From positions 3,415,472 to 3,445,289 of the forward strand of contig NC_090619.1 of assembly GCF_004359215.1 (NCBI RefSeq): a stretch of DNA of 29,818 nucleotides, read 5' to 3'. This DNA is from Bremia lactucae. Taxonomy: Eukaryota > Oomycota > Peronosporomycetes > Peronosporales > Peronosporaceae. This document shows positions 28,541 through 29,818 of the stretch, piece after piece. Position numbers and translations under genes: made by a program. Under the pieces are notes generated by a model. The model was given only the letters and a program-made list of their open reading frames with translations, did no database searches and was not told the DNA's origin. The stretch's first letter is position 1, and every line of letters starts with the position of its first letter.

Positions 28541-29818
28541 ATGCCAGCTAAAAGGGGCCACGTTGGTGGGTCGTCTGCGAAGACGCCCACTCAACCTCAA
28601 ACTAAGCGCACGCGCCGCGTTATTCGCCGGCCGCGTCAAATGCCTTAGTCGAAATGCCGACAGCTACTGCTGCTGTCGCGTTAACAGGGCTAAAGGATCC
28701 ATCCCACTTTAACAGTGAGGATGCTGATCCGTCGCTCTTATTGTCGACTACAATGAGTTGATACCGTTGCCGTCACCTCATAGTAGTGATGCGGACAACG
28801 AGCTCATGAGGAAGGATGATGGCGCATTATTGCCCATCCAAACTTCTCTCATGGCTCACAACATGGAGACAGCAATATTTACGAATGCTGTCTCGTCGTC
28901 TGCGCTGGAAAGCGCAGCGACAGGTAATGAGAGCGCTGCCATAAAGGCGCAGCCGCTTCTCCGTTAAGTACAATCACAACGCCTTTTGCTCAGACCATAA
29001 CCCATAATGGTTCTGACATAGAGGATTCGGAGCCTAAAGCTCCGCCGACGACACGTCAACGTGCTCAGTCGGTGTCACAAGCCATTCGTTTAGAACGTGG
29101 CTATGTGACGGGTGGCATACCAAATATACCCCCTCCATCTAAATGGCCTCGTTTAAACGGGCCAAGAGCGTCGCTTCTCGAGCGCGCTCTTGTAGACGCA
29201 CATAATTATTATGACGTCTTTAAATCATGGAGGGCTCAGGGAAAATCGCTTGGGCGTATTTTCCCGATCCCGGTCGTGTTGCGTTCAAATGAAACGCCCG
29301 ACCAAAACGAGGCGGAATTCCTGCGCCGCATTCCGATGCGATGAAACAGCGGTCGCAGCGAATTAATTTCGCCCGTTCGCGTGTGAAAGAAATCATGGGT
29401 GGTACTGTACCCCCTGTTTCTTCTCACTACGCTACTTCTGCTAGTCCATTTGAGACTAGCAAAGTGGCCTCAGCTGGTGCTCCTTTTCATAGGCAGCAAC
29501 CAAGCCGGGCACATCAATACGTAGGGTATCGATCGGTTCCCAAGAGTCAAAACTCTTCGGGTAACCTTTCCATTGGACGAGGATCTGGTACCCTTGCGTC
29601 ACGGAGCGGTGGGCAAGCAACCTTCCAACAAGGAAGCGTTGATTCCCACCCGCATCCATTAGTGCCGGTGGCGCCCGATAGGAGCGGCGATCTCGCCCAC
29701 CTAATCGCGGCTGCCTTACCTTCGTCCGTTCAGTCGCATGCTGCTGAACGACGTATTGCGGATCTCGAGGGTCAAGTCTCGCGACTGACCTCGGATCTCG
29801 TTGATGTCCGAGCGAAGG
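28541..29818 (+). pseudogene. Frameshifted retroelement gag
   Basis: Starting at ATG 28541, a gag-like coding stretch runs to the window edge but changes frame at least four times. The first frame ends at the TAG at 28646. It continues in another frame to about 28750, in another to 28967 and in another to 29344, and then in a shifted frame that stays open to 29818. The segments look like Gag: a basic head (KRTRRVIRRPR), acidic Ser-rich middle, a conserved-looking block with LERALVDAHNYYDVFKSWRAQGKSLG, a Ser/Pro-rich stretch, and a coiled coil at the end (ERRIADLEGQVSRLTSDL). No zinc knuckle is reached before the edge. The shifts indicate a decayed copy or, less likely, assembly errors. Its region 29456 to about 29690 carries a chromodomain on the other strand. 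Confidence 0.6.
29456..29818 (-). CDS. Chromodomain of Ty3/gypsy Pol, antisense to gag (partial)
   Basis: On the minus strand a frame open from the window edge to a TAG at 29456 encodes a clear chromodomain: ALMDAGGNQRFLVGRLL, then YQILVQWKGYPKSFDSWEP, then the helix VPGLVAAYEKEH. This is the C-terminal chromodomain of chromovirus-type Ty3/gypsy polyproteins, which reads histone marks and steers integration. The recognisable part covers about 29470-29690. Further upstream (29690-29818) the minus frame is open but does not look like an integrase, whereas the plus strand there reads as a Gag coiled coil. It is therefore probably a fragment inverted into the gag, or the end of a second element. 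Domain identity is firm; its relation to a functional gene is not. Confidence 0.6.
   Translation of the reverse strand, partial: PSLGHQRDPRSVARLDPRDPQYVVQQHATERTKVRQPRLGGRDRRSYRAPPALMDAGGNQRFLVGRLLAHRSVTQGYQILVQWKGYPKSFDSWEPIDTLRIDVPGLVAAYEKEHQLRPLC

Noticed and set aside
28403..28639. Minus-strand 78-codon ORF over the gag start
   Set aside because: It is antisense to the gag head, Arg/Leu-rich, with no domain.
1..29818. tRNA, rRNA, CRISPR or bacterial operon features
   Set aside because: None were seen: no cloverleaf with conserved tRNA boxes, no regularly spaced repeats, and gene structure is clearly eukaryotic.

Overview
The window looks like an oomycete (Stramenopila) nuclear genome, most likely of the Peronosporales (Phytophthora or downy mildew type). 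The evidence is inferential: compact eukaryotic gene spacing, introns of about 45-95 nt with GT-AG ends, and LTR elements whose LTRs begin TGTA(A)CGGG-like and end CCCGTTACA. No species can be named from sequence alone.

Layout. Two retroelements pointing outwards bracket a gene-dense island. On the left (1-669) are the 5' end of a minus-strand element (gag start, primer-binding site) and its LTR. On the right (27853-29818) are a 5' LTR and a frameshifted gag on the plus strand, with a chromodomain readable on the opposite strand. Between them are nine conserved housekeeping-type genes: an O-methyltransferase fused behind a decayed TrhO-like region (699-2201, -), an intact TrhO/UPF0176 rhodanese (2255-3568, +), a Trf4-type non-canonical poly(A) polymerase (3660-5129, -), a Tra2-like splicing factor (5355-6230, +), GPI mannosyltransferase III/PIG-B (6626-8848, -, 11 exons), a giant VPS13 bridge-like lipid transfer protein (8910-23367, -, 7 exons, 4684 aa), Derlin (23462-24526, +, 5 exons), RNA polymerase II subunit RPB3 (24781-25878, +, 3 exons) and an ATG14-like PI3-kinase subunit (26199-27333, -, 3 exons). 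I derived exon boundaries by hand, from splice signals, reading phase and continuity of the conserved protein.

Themes. Four genes act at or on ER and autophagy membranes (PIG-B, VPS13, Derlin, ATG14), and three act in RNA synthesis or processing (Trf4, Tra2, RPB3). The TrhO and O-methyltransferase genes sit head to head. They correspond in family to the two bacterial enzymes that make 5-hydroxyuridine and then 5-methoxyuridine at tRNA position 34, and the methyltransferase ORF carries a second, decayed TrhO copy in front of it. This is the most interesting functional hypothesis in the window.

Other points for a second look: accessory domains inserted in VPS13 (C2, ubiquitin-like, a PH fold interrupted by a DEP-like domain, and a PDZ inside the C-terminal region); LTRs packed with perfect hairpins; and the antisense chromodomain inside the right-hand gag.
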